Assembly: GCA_022432975.1 (NCBI GenBank)
Contig: CM039508.1
Span: 19,071,330-19,135,329 of the forward strand
Origin: Begonia masoniana
Lineage: Eukaryota; Streptophyta; Magnoliopsida; Cucurbitales; Begoniaceae
Direction: 5' to 3'
Length of the DNA: 64,000 nucleotides
Positions 33,658-44,622 of the stretch are shown piece after piece. The first letter of the stretch is position 1. Each line of letters opens with the position of its first letter. Both the position numbers and the translations under genes were made by a program. The notes beneath the pieces were generated by a model. It saw only the letters and a program-made list of their open reading frames with translations, ran no database searches and was not told where the DNA came from.

Positions 33658-36213
33658 TCCTTCTCTCCTTAAATGAAATTTTGTCCTCAAAATTGTTGCT
33701 TAGTCAATCCTCTTATTTCTCACTCCAATGCTACCACTGTAATTACTGTTGCAATACTAAATCTTGATTACACTATAGCCTTAATCACCTATCAGGTAAT
33801 GACAATTCCTAGATCTTCAAAGTTGTGATTCTCCTAACTATGCATTTGTAACTCAATCACTCATACGTCCATTGCTTTCAACCTAATCCATTATCACTTA
33901 ATCTCTCACATCTCTCCCAACTCAACCTCCACTCTAGTTTTCCTCGAATTAAATTCAATCGCTTTCCTACTTTTCTCATACCACATCAATCTAACGCATC
34001 TATAGCCATCATAATTCCTCGAAGTTTCTTCTCTTACTTAATACGAATGACCTAGTACATAGCCTTCTTATCCTAATTCTTCCACTTCCAAGTCCTCCTA
34101 TACCTTACCATCAAATTTTTAATCCATCACTCGCACCCATACACCCATGGACATTGGGCAAACATGACGTTCCATTAGTCACTCTAATACAATCCTAGTA
34201 CTCGAGGCTCTGAATACTTAAATTTACCCCCTTCTCTTTCAAAGTATTCTCTAAGTCTTTATAATTATGTCCACAACGCTCGTTTGTCCAACTTGTGCCT
34301 CGGTTTTCATCAATCACTAACAAATTCTTAAGTCTGAACAAAGTCGTTAAACTATTCACCCAACACCTTAAAGGGTGTATAAACAGTTCGACGCAACTTA
34401 CGAGTCGAAACTTTCCTAATACCTCTTGTTCTAACTACACTTCTAAGCTCACTTGCACAGTCTTCGTGCAAATCATTCTTCCTCTCATCCAATATGCTCC
34501 AAACTCTACAACCTTAACTACTTACAAAATCATTGGCGTCTACTTCGTTACATACGAGTCGAGCCTTTGAAATTTCCTAATTTAAACTTATTCCTAATGT
34601 ACTTGATAACTCACCAATCCCTCGATTCGCACGACTTCACATTCAAGTTTAACTTCAAATCTAAACCCTTTATTTCATCAAACAAAATGTCCTACACTCA
34701 TTCTTAATATCTCACAAGGACTTCCCCCAAAGTTACGATCTAGTCCACTATCTTTCATTCCTGCTAATCAGGTTCTAAATATTCTACTTGTCTTCTTCAC
34801 AATAATTTGTCTAACAATTTTCTTGTTAGCAAACTCGTTGTAAGTAGACCTACAACCTTAATCTAAATCTTCTAAAGTTCTTAAATCTTATCCTTCTATT
34901 TTCTATTTTTTTTTTCCAAAATTTTAAAAGCATCCATTACCTTAATGGAACTAAGCATGCCATGGCTCATACCACAAGCCCTATCAATTCCCAAGTCTCT
35001 AGGCAAATATCTAAGTGATCAAGTTCACTTCCTTAAATTCTCACATGAATCGGCCTTCTCTTAATCCCTTATAGGCCAAGCTTTCTAACTCACCTAATCT
35101 GATCTCATTCTTCATATTTCCTCAATTACTACTTAGGCGCTAAATTTTGACTGATCCATGGTTTTAACCACCTACTGAGTAATGACGATTTCTACATACA
35201 TCCCAGAAATAAGCCTCATATTCGGGGTTCTTAACTTAAACTATATTACTATAGACTCAACTCTTAACTCCGACGCTCACGACTCAAGGAATCTGAAATC
35301 TTTTATCCTTGTTATATCTCCTATAATTGATACTTACCCTTGTCAATTCACCAGCTCCTCTAACTTGAACGAGGTGTACTGGACCTCTAAACTTGACTTT
35401 CAATCTAAGGTGATAAACCCTTCTTCAAAATTTTGTTATACTTCTTAGGCGTTTCCAATAATTTCTAACTCTCATACTTTGCCTTATGTCCCTAGGTTAA
35501 GCAGCATCTAATTGCCTAACGCATCTTCTATTTATTGGTCACTCTTAACTTTACTAAGTCTTCTTTTCTATTTAGTGGCGGTCATAATATTTTCACGTAT
35601 CAATATTTGTCCTTCGTTGCTTAGTCCTTTAAGATGGTACCTATCTCCTAGAGCACGTCCAAATTATATAATTTGAGTATCATCTATCGTATAACCTTGA
35701 TCCTTTATTGTCTCTAAATTTATTAACTTACCAACCTCACTTAGATCTCAATATTTCCCTCATCAAAATTTGTCAATACTAATACTTCTATGTAACCACC
35801 ATGACTATACATCCTAGACTTCGTATAGACCAATCACACTATCTTCGTAAAAGTAAGCAACACGTCCCTTACTCTCTCGATAGTTTACTTAAGTTAAACT
35901 CTTGAAAATGTTTCATCTAAATAACTCCAACTTAGCTTGAGTCCAAAATATACGAGTTTCTACTACGTCCTCTTATTCACTTAGATATACTAGTGGTATC
36001 AAGGTCAGGTTACCTATCTTAATGCATAACTATTTCTCTCCAAAGTTTACGTCGTCTTGCATTTAATCTATTATCATTTTTATCCCGTTCACCTAGTAAC
36101 TCTCCCACCTAATATTTTCCAACCCTTTGTCTAATTCTATCTATTTTACACATCTTATTATTAAATTCTTACTCTAAACTACACCTCTGTTTTAATGTTC
36201 TTCATTCTATAGA
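33658..36213 (-). other. Noncoding internal region of the non-autonomous element
   Basis: About 2.55 kb without any credible reading frame on either strand; six-frame reading shows no pol blocks. The plus strand is C/T-rich (sense strand A/G-rich). It replaces the pol gene, as in LARD or TR-GAG-like elements. I see no tRNA, hairpin gene or captured exon. Confidence 0.75.
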
Positions 36214-36931
36214 CTACCGAAATAAAATTATACCTGGAACCACACTAGGTTGGGCAACTTCCCTATCTTCGGTCATAGCAACTGTCCTTGAAGGACCACT
36301 CGGTAGCTTCTTGCTCTGCCCTAGACAATCCCTGGCTCTGTGACCCCTTCTATTGCACCTAAAACATCGATCCGAATACAATTTACACCCACCGAAATGA
36401 CCCTTCTGACACGTAGGGCACAGTGAAGCTTGACGAGCTCCTCAGGGTCGTTTGCTCCTATCCTGCACAATCAACGAATCATTGGCCCTCTTAATGTCCC
36501 TCGCTGGTGGTGGCCTTTCATCGACTGGGGGTGAAGGAAAATCACCGTGGGACCCCTCAACCTGGATCGGATCCATAACATATCCACCAAACATTGGAGG
36601 TTGAAATTGCCTAGTTTGTTCTCTACCCCGGTTCCGTGAATCACTACCTTGCCCATTACCATTCCCATCTCGGTTGAGTAAAATCTCTATCTGTTCTGAT
36701 TGTTGGTGCACTATGTCTATAAGTTGGCTAATAAGATTCTTCTCGGGTTGTCTAGTGCTTTCGGCATTTCCTTGTTCCTAGACACATTAGAAAACACGAC
36801 AAAACAATATAAACATCTATGAATCAAATTTAAACTTAAATACTTACAGTCGATGGAGAGTCCTCGTGCGGCGGTGTGTTTGGCAGGCAGTTTACAGAAT
36901 CGCTTTTAAAACTCCGTCTCTCTGATACCAT
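36214..36931 (-). pseudogene. Capsid-less Gag-like zinc-knuckle protein, with predicted intron
   Basis: Exon 1 (36931-36848) begins with an ATG that overlaps the primer site (MVSERRSFKSDSVNC). A 70-nt intron (36847-36778; GTAAGT...TCTAG, with CTAAT and a U-rich tract) keeps frame into exon 2: NLISQLIDIVHQQSEQIEI (short coiled coil), RQFQPPMFGG, a proline-rich stretch, then two knuckles, CPTCQKGHFGGC and CFRCNRRGHRARDC, ending at 36214-36216. Total about 215 residues. RQFQPPMFGG corresponds to the start of the capsid domain, but the capsid itself is missing. One in-frame TGA (36442-36444) fits CGA-to-TGA decay. Confidence 0.72.
36918..36930 (-). other. Primer binding site of the non-autonomous element
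   Basis: On the minus strand TGGTATCAGAGAG follows the 5' LTR end (GTCGTCACA) by four bases. It matches initiator-Met tRNA priming. The preceding A creates an ATG that can start the Gag-like frame. Confidence 0.88.
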
Positions 36932-38204
36932 AGTTGTGACGACCCCAATCCGATCAGGGCCGCCACGGACTTGCCGTGACGTTATCATTTAATCATCATT
37001 TTTTTTAACACTTACCATAACCCTTAAACAAACTAACCATAACGTAACCTTAACTTTAAACTCTCGTAACCACGTAAGTTTTTCTTTTTATATCACTCAT
37101 AACGTGTCGACTTCTAAACCATTAAATTGAAGTCTCGGATTGTTGAAATCCCTTAAAATCACTCGTTCGTCGATCATCAAAACACAACACTAATATAACC
37201 TACAATTTCAGAAAACTCAAGAAAACGACTGCGTGGATCGCTCTAAAAATCGAGCGTATCCTTACCTGTTTCAAAATAACCAAACAGTTCCAATATATTT
37301 CTAAAACTAAGACTCCACATTCTAAACGTTCTACTTTCACTATATATACATCAAAACTCGACTTTTCATACCTTTTTCTATCAAAACATCCGATCCACAT
37401 ACTTAAACATTTTCATACTTTCACAAACAAAACCGACACGTAGACCTACTAACGTAAAATTATCAAACAAAACCCAAACAAATCCTCAAAACAAACATCG
37501 AACATAAACATGGAATTTCCTAAGACATCACCAAAGACATACATTATCAAATCATTCAGAATAGAACTACTTCAAATCTACATCCACTATAAAAATTCCT
37601 AAATAATAAACCTAGCTATATACCCTAAAATCCATCACCTTTCTAACCAACAAAACTAACTCACATCCATTTGCCACGAAACAGTTTGGGGCACACCATC
37701 AGATCATCAAGACAAGCATAAACACACCCCGTCGCCACGAGCACCATCCGTCGACCACCTGTTCTGTGACGACCCGAAACCGAACCCGATCGGGGTCCGG
37801 GATCGAAGCCGTCACTCCGGGACATTTGCAGAAAACGGGCACATATATTTTTTTTTTATAACAGAAAACAGGGAACAGAACGTTTACAAACTATAAAACT
37901 TCACCGAGAGAGAGAGTTCTCAGGAGTTGAAAGCAAAACGGGATTCAATAACGGATAACAGAAGAGAAACGAAAATGCAGGAAGACAGGGACATTTAAGA
38001 GAACTTAACTGGGAAGAAGCATACTGTGGAAGGCTACGGTGTATAACAGAACTATGCACAATTCGGAAATGAATAACAGAAGAGAAGAAATGGCGAAGAA
38101 AATAATTAAACAGAATGGACAGGAAGTAAACCAGAAATCATAAGCATAGAAGTAGGAAGCTGTTGGGCGAAAGGCGTATGACGTCATCGGAAGAAAAGAT
38201 GACG

Positions 38205-39895
38205 TCAACCGGAAGACAAAATTATAAACTGGGCGGAAGACTTATGCTGACGTCAACGGAAGACAAAATTATAAACTGGGCGGAAGACTATGCTGACGTC
38301 AACCGGAAGACAAAAATTATAAACTGGGCGGAAGACTTATGCTGACGTCAACCGGAAGACAAAAATTTTAAACTGGGCGGAGACTTATGCTGACGTCAAC
38401 CGGAAGACAAAAATTATAAACTGGGCGAAGACTTATGCTGACGTCAACCGGAAGACAAAAATTATAAACTGGGCGGAAGACTTATGCTGACGTCAACCGG
38501 AAGACAAAAATTATAAACTGGGCGAAGACTTATGCTGACGTCAACCGGAAGACAAAAATTATAAACTGGGCGAAGACTTATGCTGACGTCAACCGGAAGA
38601 CAAAAATTTTAAACTGGGCGAAGACTTATGCTGACGTCAACCGGAAGACAAAAATTATAAACTGGGCGGAAGACTTATGCTGACGTCAACCGGAAGACAA
38701 AAATTATAAACTGGGCGGAAGACTTATGCTGACGTCAACCGGAAGACAAAAATTTTAAACTGGGCGGAAGACTTATGCTGACGTCAACCGGAAGACAAAA
38801 ATTATAAACTGGGCGGAAGACTTATGCTGACGTCAACCGGAAGACAAAAATTTTAAACTGGGCGGAAGACTTATGCTGACGTCAACCGGAAGACAAAAAT
38901 TTTAAACTGGGCGGAAGACTTATGCTGACGTCAACCGGAAGACAAAAATTATAAACTGGGCGGAAGACTTATGCTGACGTCAACCGGAAGACAAAAATTT
39001 TAAACTGGGCGGAAGACTTATGCTGACGTCAACCGGAAGACAAAAATTATAAACTGGGCGAAGACTTATGCTGACGTCAACCGGAAGACAAAAATTATAA
39101 ACTGGGCGGAAGACTTATGCTGACGTCAACCGGAAGACAAAAATTTTAAACTGGGCGGAAGACTTATGCTGACGTCAACCGGAAGACAAAAATTATAAAC
39201 TGGGCGGAAGACTTATGCTGACGTCAACCGGAAGACAAAAATTTTAAACTGGGCGGAAGACTTATGCTGACGTCAACCGGAAGACAAAAATTATAAACTG
39301 GGCGGAAGACTTATGCTGACGTCAACCGGAAGACAAAAATTATAAACTGGGCGAAGACTTATGCTGACGTCAACCGGAAGACAAAAATTATAAACTGGGC
39401 GAAGACTTATGCTGACGTCAACCGGAAGACAAAAATTATAAACTGGGCGAAGACTTATGCTGACGTCAACCGGAAGACAAAAATTATAAACTGGGCGAAG
39501 ACTTATGCTGACGTCAACCGGAAGACAAAAATTATAAACTGGGCGGAAGACTTATGCTGACGTCAACCGGAAGACAAAAATTTTAAACTGGGCGGAAGAC
39601 TTATGCTGACGTCAACCGGAAGACAAAAATTATAAACTGGGCGGAAGACTTATGCTGACGTCAACCGGAAGACAAAAATTATAAACTGGGCGAAGACTTA
39701 TGCTGACGTCAACCGGAAGACAAAAATTTTAAACTGGGCGGAAGACTTATGCTGACGTCAACCGGAAGACAAAAATTATAAACTGGGCGGAAGACTTATG
39801 CTGACGTCAACCGGAAGACAAAAATTTTAAACTGGGCGGAAGACTTATGCTGACGTCAACCGGAAGACAAAAATTATAAACTGGGCGGCAGAAGG
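38205..39895 (-). repeat. 49-bp minisatellite array with TGACGTCA in each unit
   Basis: About 35 head-to-tail copies of a 49-bp unit (CGGAAGACTTATGCTGACGTCA followed by ACCGGAAGACAAAAATTATAAACTGGG, here described in two pieces). Variants: 48-bp units with GGCGAAGAC, and TTTTAAAC versus TTATAAAC. The variants are interspersed, which suggests repeated unequal exchange or slippage. Every unit has the full palindrome TGACGTCA, the C-box/CRE core bound by plant bZIP factors. Not CRISPR: there are no unique spacers. Confidence 0.95.
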
Positions 39896-40132
39896 TGATG
39901 ACGTCAACCGGAAGATGGATGACGTCAACCGGTAGATAAACACTTAAAACAGCAGTGAACGTGATCGGAAGATGCAGTTTTTGAGATAAAACTTGGCAAA
40001 TTTTAACATAAAGACTTACAGGCAGGGAACATCAAAACAGGAGGCATGAGGGCTTCAGACCCTCAAACCCGATTTCAAAACAAAGTTTTGAATTCATACT
40101 CTACAAATGACGGGAGTTCGAGCAGACAAACT

Positions 40133-40167
40133 GCATGGATAGCTCTAAAATTCGAGACTATCCATGC
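40133..40167 (-). other. Conserved LTR hairpin
   Basis: Perfect 10-bp arms GCATGGATAG and CTATCCATGC enclose CTCTAAAATTCGAGA, which extends the stem by TCT/AGA. Equivalent hairpins occur at 50905-50939 (one mismatch) and, on the plus strand, 58748-58782. Conservation in three LTRs suggests an RNA role such as 3' end formation. Confidence 0.75.
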
Positions 40168-43100
40168 ATGACCTGAAAAGGGAGAACTCAAGCAGTTCCA
40201 GAATGTTTTCAAAACATTTAAAATATATGGATACAATCTGTCAAATACGGAGGTTTTAAATACATCAACAACAGGACTTATACATTTCAAATTTCCAACA
40301 AAACTTTCAAACAAAACACAAGACTACAACAGAGTTTTAAAACAGAAACCACAAACATCCAGAAGAGTTTACAAATATGAACTTTACTTTAAAGACTTAA
40401 ACCTCTACACAGAATTTATCTGACTGCAGCAACCATTTCCAATGAGCTCGATCCACCACAATCCATTACTCATTAGCTTGAGGAGCAAGGTCCTCCTCTG
40501 GAGTATCCGTACCTACAACAGGGAGTTCATCTATGAGCCTAGAGCTCAGTAAGAACATGAAATGCAGTGTGCATATGCTATGCATGGACATTTTCAAATA
40601 CATGAACATTACATTACATTACGTTTCACTGGACAGGAAGGTATAAGTGGGAGGAGGAGCTGGCGCAACAGGATGTACATGCCACTTTCAGGACATAACA
40701 GGAGTACTTGACAGGATGCCAGTCCTCGTCCACACTTAACCATACATTTTCTTTACAGGATTTTATCTTACTTACTTCAAAACCGGTGCTGAAAACATTT
40801 GCATGATTTTACAGGAAAACGTGTATGCATGAATCAGTGCGATGCTTAAACTTAACATTTCAGGTGACAGAATGAATACAATAGAGAACAGAATATAACG
40901 GAAACACGTTTAACTTAAAACATAACCTAAAACCTATCTACCCGAACCAGACCTAGTACCTCCGAGTTGTAGGGCCTTAAGGGCCAACGTAGATGCATGA
41001 ACTTACCTGTGTGCAGCCAAGTAGTATGCTCGAACGTCTCTGGAAAGCTCGGACCTGTAGCATGAATGTTCAGAGTTTAAACACGCTACAAATGCTAACT
41101 AATATCTCGTAGGAAATGCAGCAAATACATTTCAACTCTTTAGAAAACACACCAACGTGTTTTCATCCAGAAACAGTGAGTTTTCACCGAAAACCGAAAC
41201 CCTAAACTTCGATAAAAACTCACCTTAAACTTGTCTAAATTTATTAGCATTAAAAGACGCTCACCTTTGCTGAAGAAAACGGAGAAACGCTGGAGAAACA
41301 AAGTGTGGAAGTTTTGTTTCAATCGCTTGGAAGAGAGAAAGCCGAGAGAGATGAGGGGAAACAGAGAAGTGAATGAACATTCACGTAGGAGAAAGAACTT
41401 AACTTCTTCAACAAGCTGCCACATGTCAATCATCTATTTGTTTTCTCCCACCAACCTTAATTTCTTCCTAATTTGCCCTTTCATTGGTTTTTAACTAAAA
41501 CATTATTTAGTTTAATCGATACGGTCTCACGAATCACCCTCGCTCGATTAAACACATCGACAATTTTATTAAAAACAATCATTGCATTCATATCGGAGAA
41601 ATTCTGCTTACATATTCGGAGAATAATTACATAGGCAAAAATGCCGGGTGTTACATGTTCTTTGTCATCAAGAGGAACTCTCACCTTCACACCTGTCACC
41701 TACATCATATAACATAAACATTAAGCCTAATGCTTAGTAAGGGAATGCTCTATAGATGACGTATGCATGAATGCGTGACTTTTCATAAAACATGTTCATT
41801 TCGTTTCGTTTTGTTAACATTTTCTCATTTGTCTACGTAGTAGACCATTTCCTTGCCCCGTGAGAACCATGACTTGCCCTGTGAGAACCATGACTTGCCC
41901 TATGAGAACACATGACTTATCCCGTGAGATCATATATCGTCTTTAAATCATTATCATTCAATTCATCGTAAAAACATGCTCGTAAATAGTTCGTATGCAC
42001 CTTTTATAAAACATGATGCATAAGGAATTCACAGACATACATAGACATATCATCAACCATTCACAACGTACATGGACATGCTTTACTCATAACGAACTTC
42101 ACAAATAACTAATAACTAACATCCTAGGCTACCCGACTCATTAAACCCACAGTCAGAAAATCATCATCGAAAACACAAAAGCCTAACGTTGACATAATGT
42201 AGGGCCTTAAGGGCCGGAAACCTAACATCCACTTACCTGGCGTCCTAGCTATGCCGAGCACCGTCCTTGAAGAGCTTGGATTACCTAAGGCATTTCATAG
42301 CACGTCGTTAGTATTAATCTAAATCATCAATTTCAAAGCTAAACGAAATCCCGAGCTAAGACAATTTCTTCAAAAACTCTAACTCATTTCGTTCGGGCAT
42401 AACTAAACTCTTATTTTCGTGAAGACATCTCAAATTATTATTTCTAGCCTAATCCAACTAAAACCTAATTAAATGGGCTATTAATTTGGGTTCGGTAAAA
42501 ACCGACCCGAAACTTCAAACGTGCGTAACTTTTGCGTCGGTTATCGGAATCAAATGATTCTAGCGGCCACGTACTCCTCTAATAACCTATTTTAACCTGT
42601 CAAAAGGAATTTTAAAACAAACAACCCTAGCTAGGTCAAAATATCAAAAACCCGAATCTGCCCTTAATCGAAAATTTCTCCCTTTCCGATTTTTCATCAA
42701 ATTCCACCTATTTCCTCACCAATCGACCACCCACACCTTCAATTTGACTAATCTAACCAAAATCCCGAGCTACACTCACCAAAACCGAAATGCCCTAAAT
42801 CGGGCCTCACTGAATTTTGTCCAAACCGGGCTCAACACGGCCAGGCGAACAAAGCCGGACCAAGGGTCGGCAAACCCACGCCGGAGGTGACCGAAATTGG
42901 CCGGTGATCGGAGCTCAATCGAGCTCGTCACCCTCGGCCAGAAACCGAATAAAAAACAGGGCCAAAAATCGAGCTTACCGTTCGGTTTGTGCGCGAGGAT
43001 GGTCAGAAATCGCACGTCGCCGTCGTCTGGCCAAAAAACGGCGAGAAATCGCTGGCGTTCGTCGATCGTCGCCTCCCTCGTCTCCCCTGTTCTTCGCTCG

Positions 43101-43281
43101 CGGAGCTCGACGTCGAACGATAGAATGGCTTCGGCCATTCTGTCGTTTAGGTTTTTATTTTTATAAAAACAATAATAATAATAATAATTTATTCACTTTT
43201 CTTTTAAATTACTTAAAACAATTATTTATTAAACAATTACCTATCATTTTATTTTCTCTTAAAAAAATCCCGGGTGTTACA

Positions 43282-43585
43282 TGAAAACCCAAAGGTCACA
43301 AAACCATGAAGGCCCCCGTTGCCACATGGAGAGAAATGAAGTACCTAATGAGAAAACAGTTCGTACCAAGTCACTATCAACAAGAGCTTTTCCTACAAAT
43401 GAAAAATCTAATGCAAAGGGACAATTGTAGAAGAATATCTTACTGAGTTTGAAATGTTAAGGATAAGAGGAGAATGTAATGAACTAGAAGAACAAGTGAT
43501 CACTAGGTTTATTCGAGAATTAAACCGAGAAATTAGTAATGTAGTTGAATTACATCATTCTCAACTCCTTGGATTCATTGGCTTA
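43282..43585 (+). repeat. First copy of duplicated gag segment
   Basis: Gag sequence following target TGAAA. It is repeated at 43846-44145. This copy has single-base indels (AATTGTAGAAG for AATTGGTAGAAG) that break the frame; the other copy is open. Confidence 0.88.
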
Positions 43586-43845
43586 TAAAACTAAAACTAT
43601 TTCTTTAATTTAAACTAGCTAATTACCGTTTTACTCTCTCATTTTCGACCATTTCGAATTTCATTAAATCTCATTATTAAATTATAACCCACGGCTTAAT
43701 TTCACTGGAAATACCCAAACCCAAATTAATTAACCAATTAGGTTAACCAAATTTATTCACTTTTCTTTTAAATTACTTAAAACAATTATTTATTAAACAA
43801 TTACCTATCATTTTATTTTCTCTTAAAAAAATCCCGGGTGTTACA
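43586..43845 (-). repeat. Partial LTR copy inside the duplication
   Basis: About 260 bp of the LTR sense start (ending CCCGGGTGTTACA on the plus strand) placed between the two gag copies. It contains the portion that is deleted from the main 5' LTR at 43190. Confidence 0.85.
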
Positions 43846-44400
43846 TGAAAACCCAAAGGTCACAAAACCATGAAGGCCCCCGTTGCCACATGGAGAGAAA
43901 TGAAGTACCTAATGAGAAAACAGTTCGTACCAAGTCACTATCAACAAGAGCTTTTCCTACAAATGAAAAATCTAATGCAAAAGGGACAATTGGTAGAAGA
44001 ATATCTTACTGAGTTTGAAATGTTAAGGATAAGAGGAGAATGTAATGAACTAGAAGAACAAGTGATCACTAGGTTTATTCGAGAATTAAACCGAAAATTA
44101 GTAATGTAGTTGAATTACATCATTCTCAACTCCTTGGATTCATTGGCTCAAATGGCTGTCAAAGTCGAACAACAATTGAAAAGAGGGAGAAGGACAACCC
44201 CTAGAAGATTTACTCCCAAGGGTTCGAAGACTAACAAGAAGATCATTAAGGTGGAAGAGAAACAATCTTTCGCCAAAAGTTGGCCAGCTAAAGAGATCAG
44301 TAAGAAACCTACAATAGTGGACGTTAATCAAAGTAGGGCTAGAGATACTAAATGCTTCAAGTGTCAAGGTTTTGGACCATGATGGCCCAGTGCCCTAACC
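43846..44400 (+). pseudogene. gag C-terminal part (CRM-like element 2)
   Basis: Continuation of the gag from 31020: APVATWREMKYLMRKQFVP, SHYQQELFLQMKNL, VEEYLTEFEMLRIR, EQVITRFIRELN (the capsid C-terminal helices). After a break, AVKVEQQLKRGRR and a basic linker lead to CFKCQGFGP, a degenerate CCHC nucleocapsid knuckle that is cut by a frameshift. Confidence 0.87.
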
Positions 44401-44622
44401 GTCAAGTTATGGTAATCTAGGAAAGTACCGGAGAAATAGAAAGCAAGGACAAACAAGAGGAAGAGGCTATAGAAAAGGATGGATCTGAAGATGAGGTATA
44501 TTATGCCCAGGAAGGACCCCTATTAATGGTCATATGGTGAGTGTTAGTATCCAAGACTATAGATGAACAATGCCAACGTGAGAACATCTTTCACACTTGT
44601 TGTCTAATCAAGGATAAGGTAA

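Larger units (their letters stand above)
37765..41655 (-). mobile_element. Solo LTR (3.9 kb) of Tekay-like family, with 49-bp array
   Basis: Plus-strand ends TGTGACGACCCGAAACC...GCCGGGTGTTACA, target duplication TGTTC (37760-37764 and 41656-41660). Sense is minus (TGTAACACCCGGCATTTTTG). It is the same family as the LTRs at 49875-52530 and 57362-60666: the start, donor/palindrome module (complement of 40969-41008), TGAGCTCTAGGCTCATAG block (40535-40552) and hairpin (40133-40167) all match. It is longer because of the array at 38205-39895. Confidence 0.93.
31021..43281 (-). mobile_element. Non-autonomous Tekay-like LTR element, with nested solo LTR
   Basis: Two LTRs (31021-33657 and 36935-43281, the latter interrupted) flank a 3.3-kb internal region on the minus strand. 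Target duplication TGAAA at 31016-31020 and 43282-43286. The polypurine tract is the complement of 33658-33675 and the primer site of about 36918-36930. The only coding content is a short Gag-related frame with two zinc knuckles; protease, RT and integrase are absent. It must have depended on an autonomous relative. Confidence 0.9.
36935..43281 (-). repeat. 5' LTR of the non-autonomous element (split by a solo LTR)
   Basis: The LTR sequence runs 36935-37764 and 41656-43281. It is about 97% like the partner LTR by eye. A solo LTR with TSD TGTTC lies inside. Near the sense start, about 200 bp are deleted (junction at about 43190), and that same missing stretch reappears in the partial copy at 43580-43845. 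Confidence 0.9.

Noticed and set aside
38205..39895. Possible CRISPR array
   Set aside because: The whole 49-bp unit is repeated without unique spacers, there are no cas genes, and the context is a plant LTR.
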